Assembly (NCBI GenBank): GCA_003640385.1
Contig: RCAB01000010.1
Location: 124,001-188,000 of the forward strand
DNA: 64,000 nt
Direction: 5' to 3'
Source: Setaria digitata
Lineage: Eukaryota; Nematoda; Chromadorea; Rhabditida; Setariidae
The notes beneath the pieces were generated by a model. That model was not told where the DNA came from and made no database searches. It saw only the letters and a program-made list of their open reading frames with translations. The position numbers and the translations under genes were made by a program. Of this stretch, positions 50,147 through 63,210 are shown piece after piece; the stretch's first letter is position 1; each line of letters starts with the position of its first letter.

Positions 50147-51477
50147 TACTTCACGGCATCCTTCTTCGTCCGTCCATCTTCGTCTTCCACACTCCTTGTT
50201 ACCGTTATATTTAGACCTTCATGTTTCATCCAAAATCCCACAGGCCTTTTAACAGAGAACGTGAAGGTGTACCGCGTGTGTAGCCTAGCTGTGGACGAAA
50301 GCAACAGAACGCTGTTTGCGACATCCTCTTGGTCGTTACTGTCATTGACCCCTTGTGTTGCTCGATTTGGGGTCAACCCTCTGATGTTCTTTAGATTAAG
50401 GACTTTAGTTTGAACTGGTAGAATAAAGGGAAAGTTTTCAATTCTGGCTCGTCTTATTTTCCATTCCAAAAGTAATCACTGAAAAGCACCACCGCGTAAT
50501 GCGATTGTGCCATACGTCTCCTCTTACCCCTCCACTATCGATCGAGACGGTGTCCCATTGCTGATCATTGTTTTTGCGGGTAGTTTTCAACTAATACTTC
50601 AAGTGTACGATATGCGTGGTATGACTTTTTTATATATGATCCATATAATGTGTCCAGATCTTCTGAGCTTGGAAGCATGAGTTGTATGGAACCTTTCAAC
50701 TCGTTGGGCAAATAGTACAGCTAAAGGTCGTGCATTAGCGGACATTACTGGTGCTGAAGCATTTACCCAGGAGAAATTTGTATTTGTCTTTTAAGAGTGA
50801 ACTTTTGCAAAACCGTTCTAGATTTTGTTTTTTACTTACCGGAAATGTTTCTTTAATAAACTGCATATCTCGCAAAAGAATCCACAAATTAGAAGAGGAT
50901 TTCTAAGCAAAACAGATTTTATATTCCTTCCGACTCTCGCGCTGATCTATTTACGGTCGAATACTAATTACTTAAACATAAGAAGTTATAGAAATTCTGC
51001 CAAATACAATAATTGTTTGTTTATGGTATTACGGAAATATGATCGATGATAGAAAGTTGATCGCATTAGGCAGTGACACAGAAAAAATCTTTACTCTTGT
51101 CACTACTTCCTTTGGAATCTTTCTAGTAAATTAATGTCTCTGAGACGGACGAAATATGAGTTATATTTTTAAAAGAAATGTGGCACATTTGAAAACAGCA
51201 CAACATATTTCTATGGTGCAATGCTTGGAACTACAGTGTTAGCAGGAATAAGCTCTTTTAAAAGGTAATGAAAAAAAGACATAGCTGTTGCTTAATCCTC
51301 TATCCGTATTCAAGTAAGTTTTGTTTCTAAGCGAATTATTTGAAGTTTAACTATGCTTTCCATATTCTGAAATAGTCAGTTAACTTGGAGTTAATTACAC
51401 ATTTCTGCCTGCTTATGTGTAAACGTTGATGTGATTGAGCGTCGTGTTGAATCTGTTTGATTTTCATTTTCCTTTAG
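50147..51477. other. divergent intergenic region before TBCK
   Basis: The spacer between the start of the unidentified minus-strand gene and TBCK. Its left third (50147-50470) is GC-rich and has a 107-codon open frame on the minus strand whose TAA overlaps the ATG at 50146. The rest is AT-rich. It likely contains promoters for both directions. Confidence 0.45.
51464..51477 (+). promoter_or_regulatory. probable SL trans-splice acceptor of TBCK
   Basis: A pyrimidine-rich run ending TTTTCCTTTAG lies nine bases before the first in-frame ATG of TBCK. No exon can be placed immediately upstream in frame, so an outron boundary is the simplest reading. The same pattern is seen at NDUFS2 (TTTCAG, five bases before ATG). 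Confidence 0.5.
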
Positions 51478-51486
51478 CTGTTCTTG

Positions 51487-54400
51487 ATGAGAGCGGAAGC
51501 AAATATACGTTTTTTGGGGTCAGCAGAATTCGGTGCTACAACTGTGATTGGAGATGACTCGTCGTGTGTTATGGGAACAACCAGTTTGACCGCGGCATCC
51601 TCAGCTGCCGAGATGCTGGGGAGATTTTCAAAACTTGCCTCGTTGGATCATCCCCACCTCTGCAAATACGTGGAGTTTGTTCGATCAGCAGTTTGTATGT
51701 TTCTTTCTTTGGTGGCTAATTAAACTAAGTAATTCATTTTTTTTACAAATCTTTCTCCCCCTAGCTCTAAAACATGTATGGTACAAATGGAAGTCACCTT
51801 GTCAGGCGTTGTGATAGAAGAATTTAAAACTTTGTTTTTATTAATTCCAACCAAGCAGAAGCTACTGTTCCTCATCCCAAAAAATTTGCAGAATAAAGCT
51901 TAAGCAATTGGGTTCATCATTCCTTCCTCTGTATCATTATATATATTATTATGTTTCACTTTGAAATTGTCTCTTGTTAAGGAATTGTTGCTGCGCCAAG
52001 TAACTGAAAATTTTTGATTACTGACGAGGATCACAGAAACAATGTCTTTCGCTTTTTCTTGATTCCGAACTTGATAATTTTCAGTTGAAAACACAGGTTT
52101 CATGGTTTCGGAGCATTATTCATGGTCCGCATTTGAGGAATTGAAGGAATGTAAAAAGTGGGTTATTTTAACATTGATTGATTCTTAGGAAGTGATTGGG
52201 AGGTTTTCCGAACACTTTGCATAATATGACATGAAATTATTGTTCTAATTGATGCATGTATGGAAAGGCTAGAGAAGTAGATCTTAATGATTTTTTTTTT
52301 TTACTTTACCTTAATCTCTGATTCTTCTCTAAGCTTAGTTCATTTTCATATTTATCTTGAATTTACATTTTGGCGTGGTCCAAACTAAAATTGAAACATA
52401 GAGGCTGTATGCAAAATTAGCAGTTCTGTTATTTCTTGGTCTTTTGTTTGCGAGAATATAATTGTAGTTTTAAAAAGATAGGAACTTAGCAATAGTTTTA
52501 GGTTGAGTGCGGCGAGAATTATCTCATTATTGGGACCAGTTTTGTCGGCTTTTATATATTTAGTTGTAACATATGCTTTTATGTAATTGTTGAAATATCG
52601 TCCTGTTCCTTTTTCGTTTGTATTATAACTAATGATGTAGCCTACAATTTGGATAGCTGCATTTCTTAGTCTCTTTCATTATTTCATAATTCATTGGAAC
52701 TGTCATCAGACTAATAGTTTTAGGTTGAGTGTGGCGAGAATTATCTCGTTATTGGAATCAGTTTTGTCAGCTTTTATATATTTGCATTCTCGACATATTA
52801 TTATTGGCTACTTTACTTTGAACTCAATCCTTCTGTCATCTGAGGTAATATATTATAGCCTGTTTTATGGCAAAAGCGTAAATTCTTTATTGCAGAATGT
52901 AGTTCGATTAGCTCATTATGGTTTGCACTGTATCAGTAGCAGTAGAAGAGATTTAGAGTGTTACATTTATTCGCCTTGGCATCTCCCTCCAGAACGTTTT
53001 TTACTAGCCGATTTCAAAAATGGTTTCATTTGTCGAGCTGGAGATATCTGGTCATTGGGGATTGCTGTTCTTGAGCTTTCAATCGTGGGTGAATTTCTTC
53101 TTTCATGCAACTAGAAACTAGTTTCACAAGCTTTTTTTGTCGCATCCTTGTTACTACTCGTTCTGGTCATTTTAAAAGAACAAAATCCGCTGACTTTTTT
53201 AGAAGGAAACGATGGCAGTCATCCCTTTTGTTGAGTAGATATTTCAAGCTTCTGCACAACAATGTAAGATTTATACTCCTTCATAGGTTATCTCCCAGAT
53301 TATTTTGAGGTGGTAATCATTTTATTTATTTTTTCATTAAATGTCAATATTTGATTGTTCCGTGTGCTTCATTATCTTTTCCAACTATGAAGTAAATTAC
53401 TTTCAGGGTTGTCTTCTTTCCGAAATTTGGTCTCCAAAGCAATTTTATTCCATTTTAACTACTCTGATCAGAAAAAGTAATTGTTGCAACTTGCATGTAT
53501 TTTGCCGCCATAAAGTTTTGGTTTTAATTCTTCAATTTCCTAAAGTAGTTTCAACTGGTCGTAGATTTTCATATTTTTGTAGCACTAGTCTTCAAGTTTT
53601 TGTTTGATGAAAAGATACCAAACTCAGGCTGCTACGTTGAATCGATATTAAATATTGCCTGAATTGCAATTTAGTTATTTAACTTACACAGTTATTAAAC
53701 TTCATAAATATGTGGATGCGGTTTACTCGTACGCTAGCATCGGGATGGAATTAATTTAGATCTAAAAATATAAAATTTTGCAAAGATTCTACAGCTGAAA
53801 TTGCTATCTTTAGATCTAGAATATGCTAATGCATGTTCAGTGTGTTTTTTAACTGTTTTTAAGAACGAAGAGGCTCGGTTTTTCGATTATTGTTAGCTGA
53901 AATTCTGTGGAAGGAACCAAAGATTCATATGGCATCAAATAATACGATCATGGTAATCCTTGAGAAAGCACTGTGTATTCTTCCGTCCGAACGACCCACT
54001 GCCAAGGAGTTGCTGTCTGTAAGTGCGTTTGGCAGTTGTTATTGAGTCTGTTTTCTGTGTTAAATTGTTACATTATTCTATAAAAAAAAAAAAAATTTGC
54101 AGATGATGCACGATGAAATTAGTAGCTATTCAAATGTAAGCAAGTATTGCGCTGTGCACAATGATAAATACGATGAAATCAGTTTGGAGGAAAGCACTGA
54201 ACACATGCAATGTTTGTTCTCTGTGTATTGTTCATACCGGTAGATATATGTAGAAGAGTTAATATATGTAAGTACAGTCTGTTAGAAATATTTTTCAGAT
54301 TTGCTGGAAAATAAGCAGATAGAAGTGATGCAAAACTTACCGATTAACGAGGCCTTTTTTTTGTGGAAATTATGTGGAAGCAACATTGAGACTATTCTTA

Positions 54401-57369
54401 TTAATCATGGCATTATTCAGTCGAATCCATCTGTTTTCGCTTTACCATAGTTTGTTTTGATCTTTTGGTTTTTTAGTGATATCTTTTTTATTACATTCAT
54501 GATTTTTTCACCTTTCAGTTTAGTTGATGGTGATTGCTTCATGTATGGCAACGCTCATATAAGGAAGTACGGATTCATTTTCGATATTTTTATCCTTCCG
54601 TCAAATAATTTTCGCGATGTAAGTTTTACAAAGAAAAAACACTGAAAAGGTTATGTTGCTTTCATATAAAAAAAATTCTAAAATCATTTACAGTTTGTAA
54701 ATTACATCCAGTTTTAGCGGATGAAGTCTCTTAATGGAAGTAAATTCCTTATTTCATTTGAAATGGAAGAGAAGGTACAAGAAACTTATGATTTATCACG
54801 AATGGTGAAGGAAAAAGATATCGAATATCAGGTTTGCTATCCGTTATTTAAATATTGTTTAAAGCTTTTACAACTCAAAGGACTTTTTTAAATTTTTTAT
54901 TATCTCCGCATTAGATATGATTTCAGAGTCGAAGAATGCTTGTTGTGCGTCGTTTGCTTTCAAGTCATCCCTTCAAAAAGTCGCTCCTTTTTAGTGAATG
55001 TTGCGACGACATTCCTCCTCTTTATAGAGCTAATCTATGGAGTGCACTGTTGAATATATATTGGGATGTTGAGAAGCGTTTCATAGCAATCGACACATTT
55101 TCACCTCATGCTTCTGACCGTCAATTGTTGGTCGATATTCCTCGTTGCCACCAGGTTATGTTTCTGAAGGATAATTGATAGAATCATTTTACACTTAACT
55201 TTTTTTTAACACAGCGATTTTTTCTTTTAGACTATTAACATTTCAAGTATTTTCTTGTTAGATTTCTTACTTACATGTTATGAAAATGAGAGACTGCCGT
55301 TCTAATTTATGGTTTTTCTAGTTTTGTGATTGTTAGCTATCTTGCTACTTTATTTTTTTATATTCTCTTTGACTTCACTGTAATCATCCTTAGACAGAAT
55401 CATCTGATGCAATTTTTATTATTTTTATAGAAAGGTATTTCTTATTATTAAAGAAATGACGGTTTATTTAAATTTCTATTCAGTATGACGATTTGATGGC
55501 TTCTCCTATTGCTCATCGTAAGCTGAAACGTCTTTTAAAGGGATGGCTTCTTTTACATGAAAATTATGTTTATTGGCAAGGTTTGGATTCTCTGGCGACA
55601 CCATTTCTTGTTCTCAATTTCACTCGTTTAGGTAACATTACCGATTTTCATTTATACAATAGATTTGGTAGTGTCTTTTACAAGATTTAACTTATTTTAT
55701 TAATTTGATGTGTCAGCAGTGTGATTTTGAACAATTTAAATCTTGAGAGTTTTATGCATTTTACTGTGGACATGTGATTTATACTGCAGGTTTTCAGCTA
55801 ATGCATATTCCTGTCTGGAATCGTTTATTACTTTGTATTTGCATGATTTTTTCCTGAAAGATAATTCCTCTGTTGTGCAAGGTAAAATAATTATTTGTTT
55901 TTCATTACGAAGCAAAGAACATACAGTGTAATTTTTGATCGAATTGGTTTGTAGAATATTTGGCAGTTTTCTTTCATCTTCTTGCATTCATGGATGCCGC
56001 GTTATATACACATCTCTCTTCTATGGATTTCCGTCCTGAGTTATTTGCTATCCCATGGTTTCTCACTTGTTTCGCCCATATACTGCCTCTGCACAAATTA
56101 TTCTATGTATGGTTCTTCTGTTTCATGCTCAGTGATTCAAGCTGCATGATGTACTTTTGATAATTAAAATTGAAATGGAACAAATGTATTTCGCTATAGG
56201 AAGTGAAGATGCTAGTTGAATGTATTTGCATTTAGACTGTAGAAAGTATGTTACATATGCAGTTGTTGTCATTGTATATGTGTGGCTTAATTTTGTTCTA
56301 TTTTTGTAGGTTTGGGATGTTTTATTATTGTCAGATTCGTCTTTCCCATTATTTGTTGGACTTGCAATCATGGAACAGTTGCGCACTGGCCTCATCACCA
56401 CACATTTCAATGATGCAATCTTACTTTTTTCAGATCTTCCAGGTTAGATTTCTTATTTTTTATATCCAAATTACAAAAGAATTAGTGCAGTACTTCTATT
56501 TTTATTATTATTCTTGTTCATGGTTAGATCTAAATATGGAACGTTTGGTGCAATCTTCGCTGAATTACTACAAAACTGTACCAGCATCCTGCACATTCAG
56601 ACAGTTTGCATCCAAACATGTTCGAGAGGAATATGAAATGACGCATTACACTGTAACTGAATTGAACGAATTTTGTTGTCCACGGATATCAGCTGTGGAT
56701 GTCATTCGTCTCACGGAACATTCTTCACTACTTGTTATCGATGTACGTCCCCAATACGAGTAAGAATCTGTAATATGTTTTGTCTTACGGTGTTATTCTG
56801 AAATCGTTATTTTTTTTCCAATTACTCCTATTTCTTTGAATGTTTCGAGACAGGTATTCTCGTGGTGCTATCGTAGGCAGTGTGAATTTGCCTCCTTATG
56901 GCGAGGAGGATACGCTGGACACTATTAAAACAGCACTAATAAACGCACAGTCGGCTGGTCATGTTATTGTAGTCGTTGACAATGAACATTTACAAAGGGC
57001 CAAGAAAGTTAGATATTTTTTAAACACAACTGATTTGGTTGTACTGCCGGTTTTTTAGAATGAAAGCTGTAGAGTTTTATTAAAAACATATGTTTCATTG
57101 ATGCGTTATTTGTTGTGTTACTCAAATGCTTTTTTTTTTTTCTCTAATATTAAGCCATCGGCCCACATTGTTCTAACAGCAACTCTAGCTAATTAAAGAA
57201 ACATATTAATAAAACTGCCTATCAAGAAGTCTAGATAAAATTAATCTACAAGTTATTTGCGCAGATATCAAAATTATGTGTGCTGGAAGGATACAACCGT
57301 GTATGTATTCTGGATGGTGGTGTCCAGAAAGCTCGTTCTTTGGACGATATCTTTTGTGTTCCTACTTAA
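51487..57369 (+). CDS. TBCK: TBCK: pseudokinase, TBC (Rab-GAP) and rhodanese domain protein
   Basis: Conserved protein linked in other animals to mTOR signalling and endolysosomal/mRNA transport (family knowledge). Exons: 51487-51694, 52085-about 52161, 52724-52844, 52896-53084, 53407-53476, 53864-54018, 54103-54211, 54299-54449, 54519-54618, 54718-54831, 54927-55154, 55484-55631, 55798-55881, 55955-56106, 56310-56442, 56528-56759, 56854-57007, 57265-57369; about 840 aa (human 893). The kinase-like part keeps [13 protein letters not shown] and [12 protein letters not shown], but the HRD position reads [11 protein letters not shown] and no DFG is seen, so it is a pseudokinase. The TBC domain has DIPRCHQ (Arg finger) and [10 protein letters not shown] (Gln finger), so GAP activity is possible. 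The rhodanese-like end has [11 protein letters not shown] and [11 protein letters not shown]. The join of exons 2 and 3 does not keep phase, so a small exon is missing or a site is misread. Confidence 0.94.
52491..52561 (+). pseudogene. decayed duplicate of TBCK exon 3 start
   Basis: 71 bases, including the acceptor TAGTTTTAG, repeat the start of TBCK exon 3 (52713-52783) with five differences, all transitions (66/71 identical). Translated it reads [20 protein letters not shown] against [20 protein letters not shown] in the used copy. After the repeat the copy diverges, lacks the rest of the exon (LHSRHIII...) and meets a stop, so it is most likely a partial, non-functional duplicate inside intron 2. 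Confidence 0.85.
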
Positions 57370-60300
57370 GAATCGATGCAACTGAGAGGGTTGGCGGTAC
57401 TGAAGAATTTTGGAAGTGGCATATAAGTATTAAATTTTTCGTTTCAATACTTGTTTTGATGTGCTCGGCTTCTTCCTGTCTTACTGCTCGCGATACATGA
57501 CAACATTTCCTCATTACGAGCAGGGCACGTATTGCAGCATTTCTTAGGCATATTGTTTAATTCTTAAGCCAGGTTGTATATTTTCATTCTTCATTATGTT
57601 CATCATCACTTTATAACCAATTGAAAATTCCGAACTGTTCAGATTTATTGATTTTACGTCTCGAAAATATAGTGTGCTCTTTACTAAATGGAAAATATTT
57701 TTTATAGAACAAATAAGTTTTGAATTGTGGGTGGGCTTCTAGAAATTCAGTAAAATTTGTTGGTCCTTTTGGAGGAAACATCCTGTTTTGACGAATAGAT
57801 TATCTCGGTCGCATCGCTTTGCATAGGAGGATTTCCAGGTTAATTGATAGACTTGTTTAAGTCCCTGTACTACGAGAAAAAGTTGTAACGATTAAAACTT
57901 CTGGTTGATAACACACCTCTCTTACAATTTGCGAAAGATCGCTTGGTAATACTCGGAAAAGAAGCATTTTTAGCTCTAAAACAAGCAAAATTTAAAATTT
58001 GAATTTCATTTCCATCGCTTCTGTTTTGCTGTCACATAGTTCATTTTGATTCACTTTTTCAAAAACAATTGTAAAACTGTATTCTTAAACAAATTTTTAT
58101 AGCGTACTCTTCTGTGGAATGCAGTTTAGTTTGAGTGCGCAGCCACAAATTCCTGTTCGTCTATGTGATGCTTTGGAAATAGGAAATTTGAAATAACCGC
58201 TTAAATTTTGCGAAGTAAGGGTGTTTCTTTTGAAAAACCAACTTTCTGAGGTTATCACTTTTCCCATATTCGGATTATCCATCTGTGAAGATTAAATGTG
58301 GAACAGGTGTAGCCAGCTGCTAATATTCATGATGAATATTAAGCGAAGGAATAAGAAAGTGAGAAAGGATGTTGATTTGCCTGGAATTTTAAATCAAAAC
58401 TGCAGTTTTCTTAATTGGAACATTTTTCATTTAGAGGAGAGGACTTTGTAGAATTTTGAAATGATGGTCGCACACATATTTAAAATGGGCGACCAAATAT
58501 GAGAGATATGCGCAGGTTTGTAAACGTGAGATGCTTCGGTCAGCTTTTAGATATAAGAATATAAAGAATATTTTTTATAAGGGTTATTTACTATCTGTTT
58601 TGTCGCTGCAAGTAACAATGTATTTCCTGCTAGGAAATCGTTCGAATTGAGCATCGGGAAAAATGAAAAACGGTGTGATGTCTGATCTGGCTTTCATACA
58701 TTCGGTTTGGATTAAAGAATTCTTGCTTCAAATATTTGGTGGGATATTTTTACCAAAACATGAATTTAACGTTGCGACAAAAATTTTGATTCCTGTGGTG
58801 CAGGGTTCTACAACTAATTTCAGAAGCCTTTTTTCGTCTTGTTAATGAAACAGTGAGGGTGTAGTGCGAGTAATCGCACTGTAAACTAAGCTGTCGATTT
58901 TAATCAGGATAGTGAATCCTGGCTGAACTGTAGCCAAAGTTCTTCAGCAACGCTATTGTCATGATTGAACAGCGTCTCTTTATAGAAGAGGGACTGCTGC
59001 TTCAGTGATTAGTTTCCTAGAAAACAATTGTTAAGGTTTTCCAAGTTCATTCAGTTCAGTTTCGTTTTTCCGGCAACTAGCAATTGTTGTTTGAAAGAGT
59101 CTCAGAAGAGCCTCATGTTGTGAATTGTGTGATTTGCTGTGTGCATGTGCAAATAGGAAAATCGAGAAGAGCCTTAACTTTACTAGCATCCTGGAATCAT
59201 TTAATATATGGAAGTTACTGAAGGTTTGAAGACATTGTAACGCGATTTATGACAATATGGAAACGGGTATCGATTACTGATAATATAGTTCTATTTTTAG
59301 TCATAATGTTGTTAGTGTTCTGACATACGAAACATTCATTTAACTGCGAACCAGTTTGAATATTGAAAATAAATAATGACACGACCTTACGCGTAAATAC
59401 GCAATCGAGCCATACATATTTGTGGCGATTTCATGCATGATATGGCAGTCAAAATTCTCTATTACTTAAGGAATTGAATAAGTGGATTTGGTTAACAGTA
59501 TGTGTTTAGTAGAATTTCCTCATCTAGATTATGAAGTGCTTGGCTGTAATAATCTGATAATGGCATTAGGAATCACATCAGCAGCACTCAGATTTCATTG
59601 CTTTTTAAGTAGGCTCATCTTGGCTTTCAACAAAAGATCAAACTCATGCAAGACATTGAAATTTTTGTACCGTAGTCAACTTAATGTTATACATTTTTTC
59701 TTATGGCCGCAAAAAAAATGCGTAAGTTTGAAGAAAGATGAATTTAGAGCTAGATTTATTTCATGCTCATAATCTCCTTTTCTTTCTGGATATATATGTT
59801 TATATATACAGACCTCGAGATGCATGGATTTAGGTCATTCAATTGAATGTGTGCCAATTATTCTGTTTGATTTTTTCGGAAACTCCATCATGCTTATTTA
59901 TCGTGTAGCTGGATGAAATTTTATAAATGACGCCGGAATAAAAAGTGAAGACACTGGTAGTACGTTGGAGACATTTATGCAGAAGACTTCAATCAAATGT
60001 TGTGCTTTACAGTGAAAAAGTAAGCTGAATATAAATGACCAGGAATCATGAACAGCTCTTCGCTTTTTCAGTCAAGAAATATTAAATTCCTCCATTATTA
60101 TTAGCTCGTGCTAGACTTTTTAATCGAGCTATGAAGATGAAGACTTGTACTTTTTCTCAAAAATTCTTCCATCATTAGATATTCTTGGAAATTCCAGGGA
60201 AAAAACTTATATTTCTATAAATATTCATTCGATCGGTTGAATTCAGATGTTCCTTGAGACGTTTATTACAACCTACAAAGCACTTCCATGTCTCTTTCTT

Positions 60301-60900
60301 CCAGGTGCACCGTATAAAATAAAAAATACAAATTCAATTTACATCATATTTCCATTATCCAATTAGGATCGTGTGATAACATGTTTTTAACGCTCCTTTC
60401 CTAAATATCATTTTATAACTGTTATGCAGTTGTTTCATAGACCCTTTAGCAATGGAAGTCCCAAAAATTAAAATATTTATTTATTCAGCAGAAAGGACAG
60501 TTTAGGAAAAAACAGAGCAGACAATAATATTTGATACATCTTGTGTACAGTACACATCAAGTGATCAGTCAAACAACGACGCAGTTAGAAACCCACATCA
60601 TACTGTAACCAATGAAACGGAACATGTAATAGCTAACGCCCTGCTCCAGAAAACGTTGGTGTGTACTGGCATTGACTGTAATCTACGGGCGAGATCATGT
60701 TGAAAGCTTTTGTCATCACGTTTATATAGTCTGAAAAACATTTCACCTGGTTTTATTCATAATTTCATTGAATCCTTTCTAATTTTCAAGTGTCATACAA
60801 TTTTCAAAGTTCGTTATTGTTCCCGTCAGTTAAAAATTTTTCTTTAAAAAAAGTAGACAAGCAATAAATGCATTTTTATAAATATCATTATTGCTTTTTA
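57370..60900. other. intergenic, 3' sides of TBCK and the LPR lipocalin
   Basis: 3.5 kb between convergent genes. Several short plus-strand open frames (58663-58845, 59482-59772) have no supporting splice sites or similarity. I see no RNA gene or repeat of note. Confidence 0.5.
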
Positions 60901-63210
60901 TTAATTCACTTCTTCCTTTAACCATAATTTAATAATTTGAGGAAACAAACATGCTCCCATCATCACTAAAATTTCTTTTGACTCTCAGGTCGACCAATAA
61001 TTTTAAAGCAAATAACTTACTGTTATCTTCTAAAAATTGCAAAACATTTCTCATGTGCTTCTTGCGGAATCGTTCCGGGCCACGAGCAATTACAAATATA
61101 GGAAACCGTACCCAATTTGATACGATCACATAATCATACTGATTGTACTCATTTAGTGGACCCTTTTTTATTATCCAAACTGCAGTGTGAAAATTTCATT
61201 ATTTTAAATGCAGAAGAAACAACGTAATTCATGCAGTAAAATTCATTTTAACATATTTTGCATATCACCTAAAAATTTGAAATCACATGAATTACTAAAG
61301 ATGGCTTTAAATTTCCTACATTTTTCTCGAAATCAGTCTTATGAATTAAATTTAACTAACACCTTTTTCTGATCCAAATGAGCTAACCTGTTCTGCTGAA
61401 GCGTTTTGAATTTAACGAATTATTGTATAGAGGATAACTTTCATGATAATATTAGTAAACAGACGAGCATTTTCTTGATAAATCGATTAATTGCTTACAT
61501 GGTTCTGAATCCGGTGAGTTGCTATTGTGTAGGACGAACTGTCCGGTATCGCCTGACTTGAATCCATAGCCAAGTGAAAAACGGGGTGGACCATTAGCAT
61601 TCCCCTCACGATAAAACTTCAAAATCGTAAATGTTGCGCTGTATGTATTGTTTGTCAAGGCACCAACTATAAGAGGATGATATAAAACTTCAAAAATGTC
61701 TACTCTTGACTTTTTCCGCATTTTTATAAAAATACTTTGATGGACTATTTTAAATTTTATTAAGGTGTATATCATATTATGGAATTTTAGAACATAAAAG
61801 ACTCATAACAAAGTAAAACATACAGTGGGACACTGTGCACGCTTCCCGGATAACGTGAGGACTGTTGATTACCTAGAATTTGGATTGAATTGCTCATGAT
61901 TCGTATAGTTTAATTATTAAAGGATGAGAATACGCCAGTGCTTAGAAAATCGGAATTGACAGAAGCATACTTGGAACCAACGACCCATCAAACGAGCGAC
62001 GTCGATATTTTCAGCCGCTGGATGAACAGCTCGAAAAACATCTTTTGCCAAATTTTTAGCGTAACCTTTCGGCACTAACCGGCTGATGGATGAACCCAAA
62101 AGAGTATTTGTCGGTGGGATCATTTGTGGAAATAATTGGCTTATCTGAACAAAACTAACATCCCATAGTAATGACAATTGCAAAGAAGTTCCTTATTGTA
62201 TAGTTGAATGTGGCCATAAAAAAACTCAGGCTAGCACACTTCAGATATTTAATTCAAAGTTTTTTCAAGTACATATTCGGTATTGAAGAAAGGAGATACA
62301 GAAGTAAGGAGAGAACTTACGAGATAGTTGAAATTGCTGAGACCGGGGATGGTATTCACTCCTGGTATAGCTGGCACATCCTGTGGTCCAGGAAAAGCTG
62401 GTACTGGTATTGGAGCTAAACCAGGAATCTGTCCACTAGCAATACCTTGCAAATCGATGCGGTTTTGGTTTGCTTCGGATATCATCGAGTTTATATCATC
62501 ATTTCGAAAAGAACTAGATGTTACCGAAGGCTTATATCTTCGACCATAGAAATCAGATGATAATCCTAATTGGTTCAAAACACCGTCCGCTATTTCACTT
62601 ATTTTTGCTAGCGCAATTTTGTCCTGGAAAAAATGACTTGTGAAAGTGTTGGGTGTCAATTCCCTTTCGAATTTATATTTCTCTGATTTTCAAATCTTAA
62701 TATTATTCCTGTACTGTCAGATGGAAATATGTAAAAGTCTCTCTCACTTCGAAATTGGACGACTAAGTAGGGACACATTTTTATTAAGACAAAGTAAATG
62801 GCACTTGAAAATTGTTTACACCTCTACATCACGGTTGATTGATAGGTATTCAATTAGATCAGCTAAAACTATGGAAAATGATGGGAAAGTTGTTGCTTAT
62901 GGAAAGTTTTGCTAGATAATTGTTATCGAATTGCCAATAAATTTATTAAGCAAACCTGTTTAGTGAGTACAATGTTCTTGCCAAGTGAGTGTAAGGTGGA
63001 ATCGTTTTGTTTGGCTTCTTCGGTAAGTTTCGAAAATGGGAATATTGAGCCAGCAATATTAGCTAAAGAAGGCCGTGGTTGAGCATCGTCAACGGTCAGC
63101 TGTGAAAGGGTTAAAGGTAAGTTAATCCAGGACAATAAGCTGAAGAGCAGGATGAAGACAATATTGAGTGTGGAGGAACACTCTAAAGAGGAAGCAGTCA
63201 TTTGGCTCAT
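60901..63210 (-). CDS. secreted LPR-type (lipocalin-related) protein
   Basis: Nematode LPR proteins are secreted lipocalins that organise the apical extracellular matrix of epithelia and cuticle (family knowledge). Exons: 63210-62956, 62623-62321, 62144-61971, 61872-61824, 61666-61499, 61179-61021, 60965-60901; total 1173 nt, 390 aa. A signal peptide (IVFILLFSLLSWINLPLTLS) is near the N-terminus; either ATG at 63210 or 63201 could start. Residues about 86-186 form an extension with a Pro/Gly-rich piece (APIPVPAFPGPQDVPAIPG). The lipocalin core begins at about residue 239 with MGRWFQ (GxW motif) and continues SPHVIREAC, TFTILKFYREGNANGPP, YDYVIVSNWVRFPIFVIARG and PERFRKKH. A cysteine in the last exon (MMGACLFP) could pair with the one in REAC. 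An AATAAA overlaps the stop region. The gene diverges from the one starting at 63724. Confidence 0.92.
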
